A stretch of 64,000 nt of DNA from Diabrotica undecimpunctata (GCF_040954645.1 NC_092806.1:27057644-27121643); one strand, 5' to 3'; counted from the stretch's first letter, positions 52,670 to 64,000 are shown. Numbers and translations are program-made. The notes: a model not told the origin generated them from the letters alone.

Positions 52670-55200
52670 ATTGGTGTATCAAATAGACAAAGTAATATTC
52701 CATGATCTAACCATTCTAGGCTCTACATAATCTAATGACCGACCACCCCTGCCACATTATGACCAAAGTATTGTGTAAAGTACAAAGAATGGTTCTGAGT
52801 CGTCCAAGGTTTCCCTCGAGCCTCGTTTTGCCAAAGAGTCTGTTAGTCTCTTTCCTTAGATTCCTCTAATTTTTTGTTTAACATTAAAACTTGTATGACC
52901 TATACATCTTTCTTTGATTATGTCTTAATTACATGAAATTTGTTGTTTTCAAAGGAACGCGTGTGCTATCGACACACCTGGGGTCATTTATATGTATCTC
53001 TGGTGTAATTATTCGTTACATCTCATCACGGTTTATAAAAGGAGTCTCAGATAACAACTCTGACCAGAACATAATAGAAAAGTAAGTAATGAAGGAAAAA
53101 CGCGATAATAGATAACTGGTTATATAATAATAAACCAACTTAAACACCTAATATCAATGTAACAAACAGCAATGGAATAGATAAACAATGACAATAAGAA
53201 ATATATTTTTATACAATTACATGCCAAGAAGAAACTTTTGCTTCTTTTTATGAACACAGTATGTCTTTATCAGGTTTTAAATAAACTTAATCACTGCATC
53301 ATACTTCCACTATTTTGGTCATATTTCATTAATTTGACATTTATTACATTTCCAATAATATTCCTATAAATATCTGTCACTGTTACCTGTTATAGATTTG
53401 ATCTTTACGCATCTTATCGACCCATGTGTTTTGTAGACTATGTACGGATTTCAATTTTCAGTTGCCAGCTATAAACTAAGCAAAGGTGCTCAGCGAACAC
53501 ATTTCGAAACATATTTAGGAGTGTTTCTCTAGTATCTTTCAGGGTTTTGATATATTAGTTCACAGCAATATATCAAGACGCCTGGTTCAAGGGGGACAGT
53601 TCCTTTCTCTGGAAAATTGATCTATCAAAACTGTCCCAAATTCCAACAAGTAACGTAATTTCTACTAGTTTAATATTTTTCCATCCACAAAAGACCTGTA
53701 TTCCTGTTGATATAAACCATTTTCTATGTAGTAGGGGTGTTTCCTCAGTTAACAGTGTTTAATCGCCATAGTTATGATCATTTTCAGCACCCGTGTACTA
53801 AATTCAATAAACTAGACGAATTTTTACTTGTTGCCAGCGACTTTTGAACTTGAACTTTGACTAATGCCGCAAAATGGTCCTGGACTTTCCAATTCTCGAG
53901 ACTCGTTTTGTTAAAGAATTGTACTATAATAGTTAATTCATGTGAAACTTGGATTTGGTAAGCGGATTTTTTACCGGCTCTAACCTTGTAAGTTGTTAAA
54001 TATGACTGTACAGAATTTTTGCTGTTCTAGTTTCTCGTATGTTCAGAATTAAGAGCTATTAACTGTATCATACACAAAACATATGTATGTAAAAGCATTT
54101 TTGAAAATATCTCAACTCTTTATCGTTGTACTGTACCTAACGAACCAAGGTCAAAATTGCCTACCTAAATCTTTGGAGTGCTGGATAATCGGGTATATCT
54201 TTTTATCTGTCGATTTGCTTATCTGCTTCGACAAATATAGATCTATTTACAACAAACAATGTGTATGCGTTAATAACCAACGAAATTCATAATCTGTGTC
54301 AGAAAGTAATGAGAGAGGATTTGATGTATCACTTTTATTAATTAAGCCTGATTTAAACTATCTATCAGAAAAAATAGCGTTGTTTGCTCTTATTTTTTAT
54401 ACGTATAATTAAAAAAGAGTCTAAGCACAATGGAATTCAGAGATTGATATTCAATACAAATGGTAAAATAATACATAACAAACATGGAAATGCTTCCGCA
54501 GTTATTAAAATTAAAGCCGGAGATACACATGTCTGTTACTAGCACAATGGTATACCAGTACCTAGCAAGCACCAGCTACTGTCTCGGGTAAAACGGGCAA
54601 GTGTGTGTGTTAACTGGCATACTAGATAACCGCAAAGAATTTGATTTTTCTTGCTAGTAGCATGCTGTGAGATGCAGGGCGCATGCGTGGAGAGTGTCAC
54701 TGGCATCACGGGCATGCCAGTCCAGTAGCTAGCAGAAGATTGTCAGATTTGTTGTGTTGGTAATAAAAATTAATCGTTTTATTTTTAAACTGGTTAATTT
54801 AAAAAATGTTTCGTTGGGGTGATGAAAAAACCATAATTTATTGCTATATATGGAGTGTCTTTTGAATTCTAAATCATCGCTATATATTAAAATAAAATAG
54901 CCCGTGATAATGCTTACACAAAAATTCAACAGGAAATGGGTGAAACTATTACTGAGATAAAGGCCAAAATAAAAAAATGCTCTAAGATTTTCTCGTCCCC
55001 CAATATCCCATTTCTCACCCAAATTTTTCTCTTTTTCGAGTTCCGCTTCGGATTCATTATTAAATTTCTAACAATATCTGTGGTCATTAGCAATATTTGC
55101 TTGTTGAATTCATTCTGAATACCTTATATGGATCCCCTTTTTTTTTGTTTGAAACTCAAAAACTTTTAATTACAAAACAAGTACTTTAGTTTCAGATCAA
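52670..55200. other. unrecognised A+T-rich DNA
   Basis: The frames at 54083-54292 and 54729-55022 show only chance-like hydrophobic composition. At 54580-54735 words such as AGCTACTG and GGCATGCC occur in loosely inverted order, which may reflect a small decayed MITE. Confidence 0.35.
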
Positions 55201-55204
55201 AACC

Positions 55205-55440
55205 ACTCGATTGTTTACTAGTACTGGCATGTGTAAAAATCTATCCTGCTTTTTTGCCTTGTAAATTCGTCTCCATTCTTCGGTTTCTGGGGACATATTG
55301 CCATCTACTAATTTTTAATAGCCCTAAGTCGGTCTCAACTTCATCCAACCACCTAATTTGAGGTCATCCTCTGCTTATTTTTAATAAATCTTCGACATCT
55401 GGTTCATTGAAGAGTTGTTCAAAGCTGTATCTTTTGAGCC
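55205..55440 (-). pseudogene. LINE C-terminal fragment (QIRWLDEVE type)
   Basis: From 55440 down the minus strand reads SFEQLFNEPDVEDLLKIS, then GXPQIRWLDEVETDLGLLKI, SRWQYVPRNRRMETNLQGKK. The GRPxxRWLDEVExDLxxLxVxxWR block closes the ORF of some RTE-like insect LINEs. Stops interrupt it. Confidence 0.55.
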
Positions 55441-55483
55441 GCTACTCTTGGTCTAATATTATCCAAAATAGAGATTTTATTGA

Positions 55484-55725
55484 CGTCAAAATTTAGATCT
55501 TTTTCCAGGATCAAGATTCGTAAACCAGTAGAAGGAGTAAAGCACTACAACTACCTCGACACCATAATAAATGAAGAATGGACCAAAAACCAGGCAATAA
55601 GATCACTCATCGGAAAAGGTAGATCCACCTTCAACCGAAAGAGGGCCTTCTTCAAAAGCCACAGTCTATCTATTAATATAAAGGGGAAAATGCGATGCTA
55701 CGCCCTCTCCGTTGATCTTCCAGCT
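55484..55725 (+). pseudogene. RTE-like LINE fragment after the catalytic box
   Basis: The plus strand reads VEGVKHYNYLDTIINEEWTK, NQAIRSLIGKGRSTFNRKRA, FFKSHSLSINIKGKMRCYAL. It corresponds to the YxYLGxxINEEWxxxxEIxxRIxxARxxFxxMKxxFxSxxLxLxxKxRMxxCYVxS block. It lies head to head with the minus-strand fragment at 55205-55440. Confidence 0.7.
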
Positions 55726-55799
55726 CGGACTCCTGCTTGTTCCAAATATTTCATACGGTTCATACTTTTCTTCTAATAATTTTTTAAGGATATTTTTTT

Positions 55800-56145
55800 A
55801 TTTTCGACTAAAGTTACTTTCAAGGAATTTATTACATGAAAATGTAATATTTCATTAATTTGTAATTTAATAAAATATATTCAGAACAGTTTTAGATTTG
55901 GTGGCGATGTTAAGAGGCAGTTAAGGGTAAGGCGGAATACTGTGTTGGAACTGTATTAAGGGATTTTCCTGGTTTTTCCTACAAAAACAAATTTATTTTA
56001 TTCGTATTTGAGATAAAGTAAAAAATCTGATAAGAATGGCGAAGAAGAAAACTATTTGGACAGAAATAGTCGGAATACAAGGAAAATAACAGAATATTTT
56101 GCAACAAAATCAAAGCATTAAGAGGGAAGAAAGAAAAAACAAATA
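55800..56145. other. unrecognised A+T-rich DNA
   Basis: No feature was recognised. Confidence 0.3.
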
Positions 56146-56152
56146 CGATCGC

Positions 56153-56353
56153 AATAGAAGGTAAGACACTTCAGCGCACTTTGACCTTTTACAGCGTAAC
56201 CGTACCATCGCCTCTGATGGAGTTCACAACATATAAAAAGTGATGCTCTGAACAACATTAGAGACGACTTGAACATCATCCAAGGCGATGGTAGGGTCCA
56301 AGCCGCAGAGGTCAAACGTCAAAGTGCGCCCAAGTGTCTTACCTTCTACTATG
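56153..56353. repeat. foldback with about 45-bp outer arms and inner pairing
   Basis: Bases 56153-56194 (GAAGGTAAGACACTTCAGCG) are inverted relative to 56309-56353 (CGCCCAAGTGTCTTACCTTC). Inside, ACCATCGCCT (56205-56214) pairs with AGGCGATGGT (56282-56291). It lies immediately upstream of an RTE-like LINE fragment, and its sequence does not belong to that family's coding region. Confidence 0.75.
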
Positions 56354-56364
56354 GCTGTATCGGA

Positions 56365-56690
56365 GAATACTCAAGATCCCGTGGAAAGACCGAATTACAA
56401 ATGAAGAGGTCCTTCATTTGTAATGAAGAAGAAACGAGAGGTACTGAACACAAACAAATCTCGAAAGCTACAGTGTTTTTGACACAATATGCGAAATGAA
56501 TCTAGATATACCGTCCTACAAGCCATCCTGCAGGGAAAAATATTTGGAGAGCGAGGTCCAGAAAGAAGAACATCCTGGTTAAAGAACCCCAGAACAATTT
56601 TTAACACAACATCTGTATAGCTTTTCCGTGCTGTTGCATTTAAGATAAAGATTGCCACGATATGCCAACAAATTTGCTTTTAGGAAATAT
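56365..56690 (+). pseudogene. RTE-like LINE C-terminal part
   Basis: The plus strand reads RILKIPWKDRITNEEVL (56368-56418). After a decayed stretch it reads SRYTVLQAILQGKIFGERGP, ERRTSWLKNPR and LFRAVAFKIKIAT (56505-56660). The order RILKIPWxxRxTNxEVL, LxQxILQGKIxG and RxTSWLKNxR is that of the copies at 8913 and 17650. A short repeated word (GAGGTCCTTCATTTGTAAT) near 56407 shows a local insertion or duplication. Confidence 0.75.
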
Positions 56691-56699
56691 TTTACAAAA

Positions 56700-58585
56700 G
56701 ACCATTGACGATGATATCATAATATAATGTATATTAAAAATTTTAATTCCTTATTCGATATTGTAGGCAAAAGATCATACATATTATTTTTAAATTATTT
56801 ATGAAATATGAGAATGTGTCTATTCGTGCATTATTTATCGTACGTTAAACAAGACTTGATTATTCAATACAATAATATGCTTGTATAAAAAAATACCCTT
56901 TGTCGGTGTTTTTATGAGATTATAGCACGCGCTGCTATCTATTTGATCGTATTACCAGCTAAATCAGCAAAATTGTCATCAGAAACAAAACCATTCGACT
57001 GGCGTCGGTTATACGTCTATTAAATTGCTAACCACGACTATTCTACATACACACAATGACTGTGTTGTGTGTTTGCTAAATTTGGCGATCTAAGCAGAAA
57101 TATATACTTGTATGCCGGTGCCTGTTATTGAAACTGTGAAGATAAAACAAACAATATTTCCAAGAAAAAACATTAAAAGGTGTTCTTTAAAAAGAAGGAA
57201 CTGATTTTTTATTATTTATTTAATGGGACAATGCGAACTGTATAATCTATTAATTCATTATATCATCGCAATTATTCATTATATGTAAGAATTGAAGATA
57301 TACCTATACTCTTTAGATTGAAGATAAATCGTAATTATCAGAAAAAAATTACTCAACTTATGTTGGAACTATCAATAAAAATATTCAGATCATTCTTTGA
57401 AAATTAGTGCGGAATAGAAAAAATTGTAGTATTTTATAAAAAAATGTCGTGGGTGCCATGATTGAACTATAAATACAAAAATTGGGCTGTTGATATACTG
57501 TTTTCCGGTGCTTTGGTATAGATCTGCAAGACGATGGTCTACGCAAAAGCCAGAAACGTGAAGATATGAAAAAACAAAGAAAAATAATTATTATTGATAA
57601 AAATAAAAGCGTCTATGAGAGTTTTGGATACTTAACCTCATTTATTACTTTTTGTACGTATAAGTTAAAAACGATTTATGATTTAACGTAAAAAGTGTGA
57701 AGACTACTACATACGTAAAATCCTTGTAAATTCAGAGTTGCATATTACTTTATAATTATAAACAAAACTGTTTTTTTTAATAAGTAGCTTATAGTTAAAA
57801 TTTTCGTGAAAAAGTAGTGAATTTATTCGTTTTAATAAAGCTTTAGTAAATGCTTCCATGTTAATTTTTTGGCGAGATTGAAAATTGATTTACGAGTGTG
57901 GTTTACGCGCACCCGCATTCACTGAGAGCTGATTGCGCGTCTTAGCGCGCCTAATTAAAAGTTCCACATCTTGGTCAAAAATTAATAGAAACATTTTCCA
58001 AAGCTTAGTGTTCGTTTTGAGTTGTTCTATAACTTCAATTAGCCCGATTTTCAAAGTTTATAGCCTTTGTTTAAATCTCTTCGCAACTTTTTAGTAAAAT
58101 TTCTGATTTTTATTATTAAAGATAAAGTAATTCTGAAAAGTTTTTTTAAAGCTGAAACAATTACCTTTAAAATGAGGTAGTTTTGAAAGTTAATCGCATG
58201 TATGAAAGCTAAGTTATACTTGGAAAAGTCCCATCGAATGCCAATTTTGCATATGTTTTTCACGAAATTTGTTATAACTCAGGTTCTAACAAACGAATCA
58301 AAGAAATTTAATATCCAATATTTAGGAGACACAATCATTTAAATAATTCAATTGTTAATAACAAATTATCTGATATGTTTTCGGCCTGGTACCCTCGAAA
58401 AATCGAATTTAAGCACAAAAAAACATAAAAAAAAGTCAAGGTACCGACAAGTTAAGGACATAAAAGTGAATGCTCAAGCCCCCATGGCTCCAAGACTATA
58501 CAGGACGAATACTGATAAAATCCGAGCTCAAAGAATTTCGTAGGTAGGTACCCAAGAGATTATTTTTGCAATACAGCAAAGGTGT
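56700..58585. other. unrecognised A+T-rich DNA
   Basis: Bases 57860-58330 have a texture seen in dispersed noncoding repeats: TTAGCCCGATTTTCAAAGTT and TTGTTATAACTCAGGTTCT, with a short G+C-rich patch GCGCGTCTTAGCGCGCC near 57936. No coding similarity was seen and the class is unknown. Confidence 0.35.
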
Positions 58586-58589
58586 CAAT

Positions 58590-59100
58590 TGCGATATACA
58601 CGGGTGCTTCGTTGATTACCAGAAGGCGTTCAACAGAATTAAACAGATGAACCAATTCGAATAAATTGCAAGTATTATGGTGGGAGATCAATAATTATCA
58701 GGAGATAGAAAATAGAAATGCATAAGACGGGGTTGAATACTGCATTCATTACTATTCAGTTCATATAACGAATCTAGGGTTAAACAACATGGACAAGCGA
58801 ATACTTATAAGTGACAGAACAAAGTAGTAGCGTCGATTAAAACCAAAACGCAAAATGAATAGCCATAAGCAAAAATAAAACAACACTTAGACAAAGAGAT
58901 CTTGCTCAACAAACAACCGATTACATAATAGATCACCAAATATCGCCTCTTTGGTATGAATTTAAATAACGAATGGGAACGTTCCTTTGAAATATAGATC
59001 AGGAATGAAAAGGCAAAAGCAGCATTTACTATGCTGACAAAAACCTTGCAAAAATCACAGAGATATAATCTGTACGCTCTTCCCATGGTCTTACTTATCT
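58590..59100 (+). pseudogene. RTE-like LINE reverse transcriptase relic
   Basis: Pieces in changing frames read CFVDYQKAFNRIKQ (58608-58650), then IRRG followed by LHSLLFSSYNE (58720-58770, the QGCxLSPLLFNxYxE block), and LNNEWERSFEI and IRNEKAKAAFTMLTKTLQKS (58955-59055, the INxxxxxSxEIRxRIxxARxAFxxMK block). The catalytic FADD is not readable. Decay is advanced. Confidence 0.6.
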
Positions 59101-59109
59101 GTCTTCCGG

Positions 59110-60370
59110 TTATGTTTTTGGTGTCATTTGTATGTCAAGCTTGAGCTAATTTTTGTTTTATAGATATCTTTCACTGTGATTTGTCTTAAAATATCTTGCG
59201 ATTTTATCTTGAAATCGGCCGCCTATTTAGAAGATAGCTTTGGCTTAACTGCAACTTACATATAATACCACAAAGATACAGAGACCAAAACACTATAATA
59301 GCTAAAAGTTAGTGACTTGCAGAAGTGGAGACCGTCAAGAACAAGGAAGCGAATGAAATACACAGCAAAAGGGGCAGTTTCGTAAAAAACACACATAATA
59401 AAGGAAAACTGTTCCGAAATAAAGATAAACAGATTGCAAAATCTACACTATACACAATCTACTTAAAGAAAATGTTGTACAGTCTGAATAGATCACCAGA
59501 TCTTCAACGAGCGCAAGATAAATAAGTATATATTTTTTTAAATTAACCATTTGCGGTTTTTACAAAAGCATGTGAGCGATAAACTAAAATCACAGTTATT
59601 TCAGAACCCAAAACAAATCTACAACCTGAAAACAAAGCAGCTGTGTATGGTCCAGGACTAGAGATAATTTAGTACAGTAATAAATTATACTGTGGGATAT
59701 TAAAAAAAACACCAACCATGTATCTATTATCTAAACAATAATACATAGAAGTCCCTATAAACTGTAATTATCATTCTAAAAACAATCTTTTACAGAATGT
59801 ACGAAATGCCTGATTGATTATTATTTATTATTACGAAACTGCCAGGAGCGTATTCTTTACAAAAAAAGTTTTTGTTAAGTATATCGGTGTGATCACTTTA
59901 GTTGCAGCAATTTGTTTGTAATTTTCGATTTCATCATAGTATCTTCCACAGTCACATATTTATACACATGCAATAAGTACATGGAATATTGGAAACAAAA
60001 CAGAAAATAGAAAGATGTCCAAATAAAACATTTGTTTTAATACATGAATGAGCCTTTTCAACGCCAAAATCGCCCTTATGACAAAAATTTACCTCACCGT
60101 ATATAGAATTACTATTACAAAATACAAATTTGTTTAAGACTTTTGCCGGTCTCATGTCTAACACATTGTTCCCTTACCTCAAAGTCCAAAATAAAAGCCA
60201 GCGGGAAACTATTCAAGTAATCCAGGATATTTTTGGCACAAAACACTGTAGTAATAAGTTATATCATTTAACACTGCATAAATTCAAAGTCCGTAGCGTA
60301 AATATTTACACAGAACAGCAGTTTGTTTCCAGAAGAGAAGCACGAATTCAGTCTCGATAAACACTGCACA
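59110..60370. other. unrecognised A+T-rich DNA
   Basis: The frame at 60130-60360 has no recognised similarity. Confidence 0.35.
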
Positions 60371-60379
60371 GCGAAAAAA

Positions 60380-60530
60380 TCCACCTACTACCTCGAGAAT
60401 ATTTCTGAACTGAGATTAGAAAAGCGGGGTTTAGAGTTTTCATAGCGCACTGGTCGAAGGCGTGCGAAGAGATCCGAGATCCGACGAACGGGTACGAAGT
60501 TCCTATGCTTAGGGTACGGCGATGTTGTCA
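60380..60530. other. G+C-richer short patch
   Basis: The sequence around GCGCACTGGTCGAAGGCGTG and GATCCGAGATCCGACGAACG stands out from its A+T-rich flanks. It forms no tRNA fold that I can see and encodes no known motif. Confidence 0.2.
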
Positions 60531-60707
60531 TATTATAATTTTTTCTGATAGTATTGATATTTTGGCCATTGCAGATAGAATACTTTTTTGTGGCTTTATA
60601 TATTATGTTCGTATATTAATATTATACGATATTATTTATGTATTTAGAAATAACATACATAAAAAATTAAAAACTACCTATTTTATATGAGTTTTACACT
60701 ATATTTT

Positions 60708-61083
60708 GTTCAGAGCTTTTCTCTACATTTCTTATGTTCTATTATGTCCATTGTTATTCCAATCTTTTACCAAAGAATATAGACGCTTATATATAAGTGT
60801 CGATATTCTTTGCTTTTACATTTATAATTTGCGTTTTATGTTGTAATATTGTATAGCTACATTGTTTGCATTTTTTTTTTGTATAGTATGGTTTTATATC
60901 ATGAAACAAGACAAAGGGGTTTTAATGACATACATACGCTACCTTTAATGATATACTGGTGGACGAACTGAAATACATAGATATTTATATTATATAACAA
61001 CAAATGAGAACAAGCTAGAAAGACTCAATAGTCGATAAAGCGTCATAGAATTTCATTTGAAATCAATAAAAACAGTATACCTA
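60708..61083 (+). repeat. long direct repeat, left copy
   Basis: It starts TTCAGAGCTTTTCTCTACAT and runs to AAAAACAGTATAC. It aligns with 61888-62158 at high identity apart from gaps. This copy has an extra hairpin: AAAGAATATAGACGCTTATA at 60772-60791 pairs with 60792-60811 with two mismatches. Confidence 0.85.
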
Positions 61084-61249
61084 CTGAAATGATGTTAATC
61101 GTTACAATTGTATATTCCTGATAAAAGGCGTACAATCAATACAATAGTAGAATTCAATCATATTAGTAAATATAGTAATTTCCCTTAAAAATCCTTATCC
61201 TTTCTTTAAATCAATTTACATCTGATTTTAAAATTATTATTTTAACGGA

Positions 61250-61890
61250 AACTTTACAGCTTCTTGATTGCAATATATTTCAAATATAGGAATACGAAAC
61301 TCATATATAGTAGAGGTAACTTTAACAGAAATGATGGTGTTATTGTATATGTAAAAATCTGTTATGTTAACCTAAAGTACAACATTATTAAGATCTCTAA
61401 AATGACAGCAATCGATTTGAACATCTACGGAAAGAATTAAAATATTAAAATCGTTTCTACATACAGATTATCAAGCTCATGCCCAAAGGTGTTTAATTCA
61501 TGCCTTAACAATTATAAGGAAGTACAAATTCGAAAAAAATTAAAAAAATAAGAAACCTTGAATCAATTTAAAATTATTAAAAGTTATAGGGGGAAAGAAT
61601 AATTTGTATAAAAAATCTAAGAAACACCCCAGTGACATGAATATCAGTAATGAATATACATTATCCAAAAATTATCTCAGCAGATTATTAACAAAAGCAA
61701 AAAAGAAAAATTTTAATGACTTCATTGATAAAATGACTTGCACTTCAATGGCTCGTTGGACATGTGTCAAAAATTATGTGGTGAAACAGTAGTTAAAACA
61801 AAAATTGAGTATATAAAGACAGATAATAATTTAATAACAGATCATGGAAAAATTGCAGATCTATATAATAACCATTTCAGTGATTCTTCT
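61250..61890 (+). pseudogene. CR1-like LINE fragment (endonuclease end and linker)
   Basis: Near 61330-61480 the plus strand reads DGVIVYVK, then MTAIDLNIYGKN and IKIVSTYRLSSSCP, VFNSCLNNYKE, which resembles the C-terminal half of an APE-type endonuclease. From 61600 the frame reads MYKKSKKHPSDMNISNEYTL, SKNYLSRLLTKAKKKNFNDF, then KTKIEYIKTDNNLITDHGKI and ADLYNNHFSD, the linker before reverse transcriptase. In CR1/L2-type elements this linker has LYKKxKKxPxxxxLKxEY and LNxHFxxV blocks. The fragment stops where the second direct repeat begins (61888). Confidence 0.65.
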
Positions 61891-62158
61891 GTTCAGAGCT
61901 TTTCTCTACATTTCTTATCTTCTACTATGTCCATCGTTATTCCAATCTTCTACCTGTATAATTTTCATTTTATGTTGTATTATTGTATACATCGATTACA
62001 TTTTTCTTGTAAAGTGGTTTTAATGACATACCGGTAGATGAAGTGAAATAGATATTTATATATTACAACAAATGAGAACAAGTTAGAAAGACTGCATTCA
62101 ATATTCGATTAAGCGTCATAGAAATTCATTTGATATTCTATAAAAACAGTATACTGAA
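61888..62158 (+). repeat. long direct repeat, right copy
   Basis: This copy matches 60708-61083 from TTCAGAGCTTTTCTCTACAT to AAAAACAGTATAC but lacks the hairpin and some A+T-rich stretches. The LINE fragment lies between the two copies. Confidence 0.85.
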
Positions 62159-62169
62159 AAAACTTTAAA

Positions 62170-62550
62170 ACACTATGATTTGGTGTTTATAATATAATTT
62201 GCCGTGAAAAACTTTCGTTGTAACAAGGCGCGGAGGTGCCTGGTAATAGTGTACATGCAACGAAGATAGATAAACTATTTGTTGGTAGGTAATAGCTTCT
62301 TATTTTATAGACAATAAGCTTAGTTAATCCGTTAATATAAATTAAATATTATATAGGTATAGACTACATTTCTACATTTTTATCTGATATTGGAATTCAA
62401 GGAATACCTTTTAATCAATATGTCGTATCGTATCTAGGATAGTTCGAATAACATCGGTAGTTTATAATTCATGAAACCAGGCCTTCTTCCGTAGTATATT
62501 AAGTATCTTATATATAGCTCTAAGCGAATTGATATGTAAGTTTGGTATTA
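62170..62550. other. unrecognised A+T-rich DNA
   Basis: No feature was recognised. Confidence 0.35.
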
Positions 62551-62554
62551 GTGT

Positions 62555-63660
62555 ATCTCGATCGAACTGTACGTTTTTACCTTGTTTAGGCTCTTTTTCC
62601 TCTTCAAGGAAAGGGGTTTGTGATTGGGAAACGTAAACCTGTGTATTGCCGCTCTCCCAGGACTTGTGTGGTCGTGGTGGCTACAAGACAGCAAAAGTCA
62701 GAAGGACTTCCTGCCGTTTAGGATGCCGGTTGGACTAAGCCCGCTACTAAGTACAAGTTCCATTGGTTTAAACGGTCCTTTTCAGATTATTGGCCTTTTG
62801 TTTTTTCGGTGCAATGCGTGGAGGATTGTGGCTATGTCCTCACCTAGGATCAGGTATCGTCGTTGTGTAATGAGATTTGAAAACTACAGAAAACCAATCT
62901 CTCCTGTCCTTGTGATATGAATTGCGACTCTTAAGGAGTGTACAGGGTGCTCAATATTTTGTATTTGGTGTGTGTGAGTATTTTGTGTAGTTATTAGTTG
63001 TTTGTTGTTGGTTTGTTTCTTGTTTTGGCGTTTGTATGTTTATTGGTTTGTGAGTTGTGGTTGATAAAGTGTATGTATGGGTAAATGATATGTGTATGTA
63101 AGAATGAGTATGTGTTAGGTTTGGTTTATGNNNNNNNNNNNNNNNNNNNNNNNNNNNNNNNNNNNNNNNNNNNNNNNNNNNNNNNNNNNNNNNNNNNNNN
63201 NNNNNNNNNNNNNNNNNNNNNNNNNNNNNNGTTAGTGTCTTATATATGTTGTGTTTATGTGCGGAGTTAAGTGAAGGTTTTGTTTATGGAGTTGTTATAG
63301 CAGGAAGTAGATATGGTATACCCATACAGTGAATTGGACATTTGGTTAAAATAGCTGAGTGTATGACTCCTCTTTTCAGGGAAGACATTAAATAGGGTCA
63401 TGGATGTAAAGTGGATTAAGGATTTCATGTCCGAGGATAGGTCGTAAGAGGGAATTTGCTTGGGAGTGTGTACGGGTGTGTTTGTTTGGTGTTTTTTTGT
63501 GGGACTTTTCTGTGTGAACATTTTTGTGACAATACCGGGTAGTTTCCATTACAGTTCGGACATTTGGGAACATTGATCGTAGGCCATGCAGTAGACCTGT
63601 GTTGTTGTCCACAGTATGGACAGATGATAAATTTTTCAGGGCTAGTATATGTGAGTTAAA
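62555..63660 (-). pseudogene. Jockey-type LINE ORF1 region with zinc knuckles (relic, crossed by gap)
   Basis: On the minus strand, 63653-63420 is open and reads LTYTSPEKFIICPYCGQQHR, then INVPKCPNCNGNYPVLSQKC and SHRKVPQKNTKQTH. The CPYCGQQH and CPNCNGNYPxLSQKC blocks are nucleic-acid binding zinc knuckles of the type found in ORF1 (Gag-like) of Jockey/R1-group LINEs. Downstream, a T/N/Q/P-rich stretch follows, as in ORF1 C-termini. The low end shares TTTTTACCTTGTTTAGGCT with the 3' end of the Jockey relic at 4020. Enzyme domains are not seen, so this may be an internally deleted copy. A 100-N gap (63131-63230) breaks it. Confidence 0.6.
63131..63230. other. assembly gap of exactly 100 N
   Basis: A run of 100 N is the usual placeholder for a join of unknown length. 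Any open frame drawn through it is an artefact. Confidence 0.99.
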
Positions 63661-63664
63661 CCGT

Positions 63665-64000
63665 TTTACAAGGAAATATATTAAAACAAATAGGAAAAAT
63701 CTACTTGAACAATTATACTTATTTATATTAATAGATAGGTAATCTTATTAATAGTCCAGTCGTCAGGGATTTGACCACTAAAAATCATACGAACAAGCTG
63801 AATTTTGGTGACAATGTCAATTTTGGGACCTCAAAAGAGGTTTCAAAATAAGGGAACTTTTTTGAAAAGATGCAAAAAAGTTTATCACTTCTAGAATTAA
63901 TCTAGAATTAATCGTTCTCTAAAAAACAACGCTTGAATTGACCGGCGATTTTGAATGTCAGTTTTTCAATTTTAAATAAAATTTGCATCAACTCGACGGT
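63665..64000. other. unrecognised A+T-rich DNA with a short tandem word
   Basis: TCTAGAATTAA occurs twice in tandem at 63891-63913. Nothing else was recognised up to the window end. Confidence 0.4.

Noticed and set aside
54580..54735. MITE defined by AGCTACTG/GGCATGCC words
   Set aside because: The inverted similarity is too weak to define ends.
63085..63270. Open frame spanning the N run
   Set aside because: It exists only because N was translated as X; the gap has unknown length.
1..64000. CRISPR array, operon or prokaryotic genes
   Set aside because: No regularly spaced repeats, no Shine-Dalgarno-linked genes and eukaryotic transposons throughout.

Overview
The window looks like 64 kb of intergenic or intronic chromosomal DNA from an insect. 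It is strongly A+T-rich, has no operon-like gene packing, and holds no open reading frame longer than about 220 codons. Almost everything recognisable is a decayed transposable element of types common in insects: RTE-like, Jockey-like and CR1-like LINEs, mariner, Tigger/pogo, hAT, PIF/Harbinger and an IS630/Tc1-like family. A beetle would fit the repeat mix, but this is an inference and the species is not identified. One run of exactly 100 N (63131-63230) is a scaffold gap. No host protein-coding gene could be recognised.

Layout. 1-7.4 kb: an RTE relic, a palindromic element with a hammerhead-like core, a Jockey 3' end and a short inverted-repeat element. 7.4-14.3 kb: an RTE-like element split by a 705-bp TA-flanked transposon, then two relics of one hAT family on opposite strands flanking a 5'-truncated CR1-like LINE. 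14.6-18.2 kb: a Jockey-like reverse transcriptase relic split by an RTE-like insertion with a 12-bp target duplication, an RNase H relic and another RTE-like 3' end. 19.1-27 kb: a cluster of inverted repeats around a 155-codon transposase-like ORF, a complete but dead Tigger element, a long near-perfect palindrome and IS630-like DDE fragments. 28-34.4 kb: four LINE relics in series. 34.8-37.8 kb: a Harbinger element and a mariner carrying two RTE 3'-end insertions. 38.9-40 kb: a G+C-rich island. 41.1-45.5 kb: one LINE interrupted by three later insertions, each marked by a target-site duplication. 45.7-46.7 kb: an inverted-repeat element with a foldback at one end and a convincing type I hammerhead ribozyme at the other. 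46.7-64 kb: mostly unrecognised A+T-rich DNA with scattered LINE fragments, ending in a Jockey-type ORF1 zinc-knuckle region.

How the parts work together. Nothing here forms a working pathway. The readable biology is the order of insertions, which target duplications and frame restoration show directly, and the self-cleaving RNA motif. The clearest candidate is the hammerhead at 46601-46674, followed by the hammerhead-like cores in the palindromes at 2044-2290 and, more weakly, 23066-23288. Hammerhead ribozymes combined with inverted or tandem copies are a known signature of Penelope-like elements and related retrozymes. No Penelope coding sequence was found, so that link is an inference.

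A few stretches of less A+T-biased, non-repetitive sequence (about 2560-2930, 9880-10180, 33540-33860, 47200-47575 and 52300-52660) might be conserved regulatory DNA of a neighbouring host gene. This cannot be decided from one sequence.
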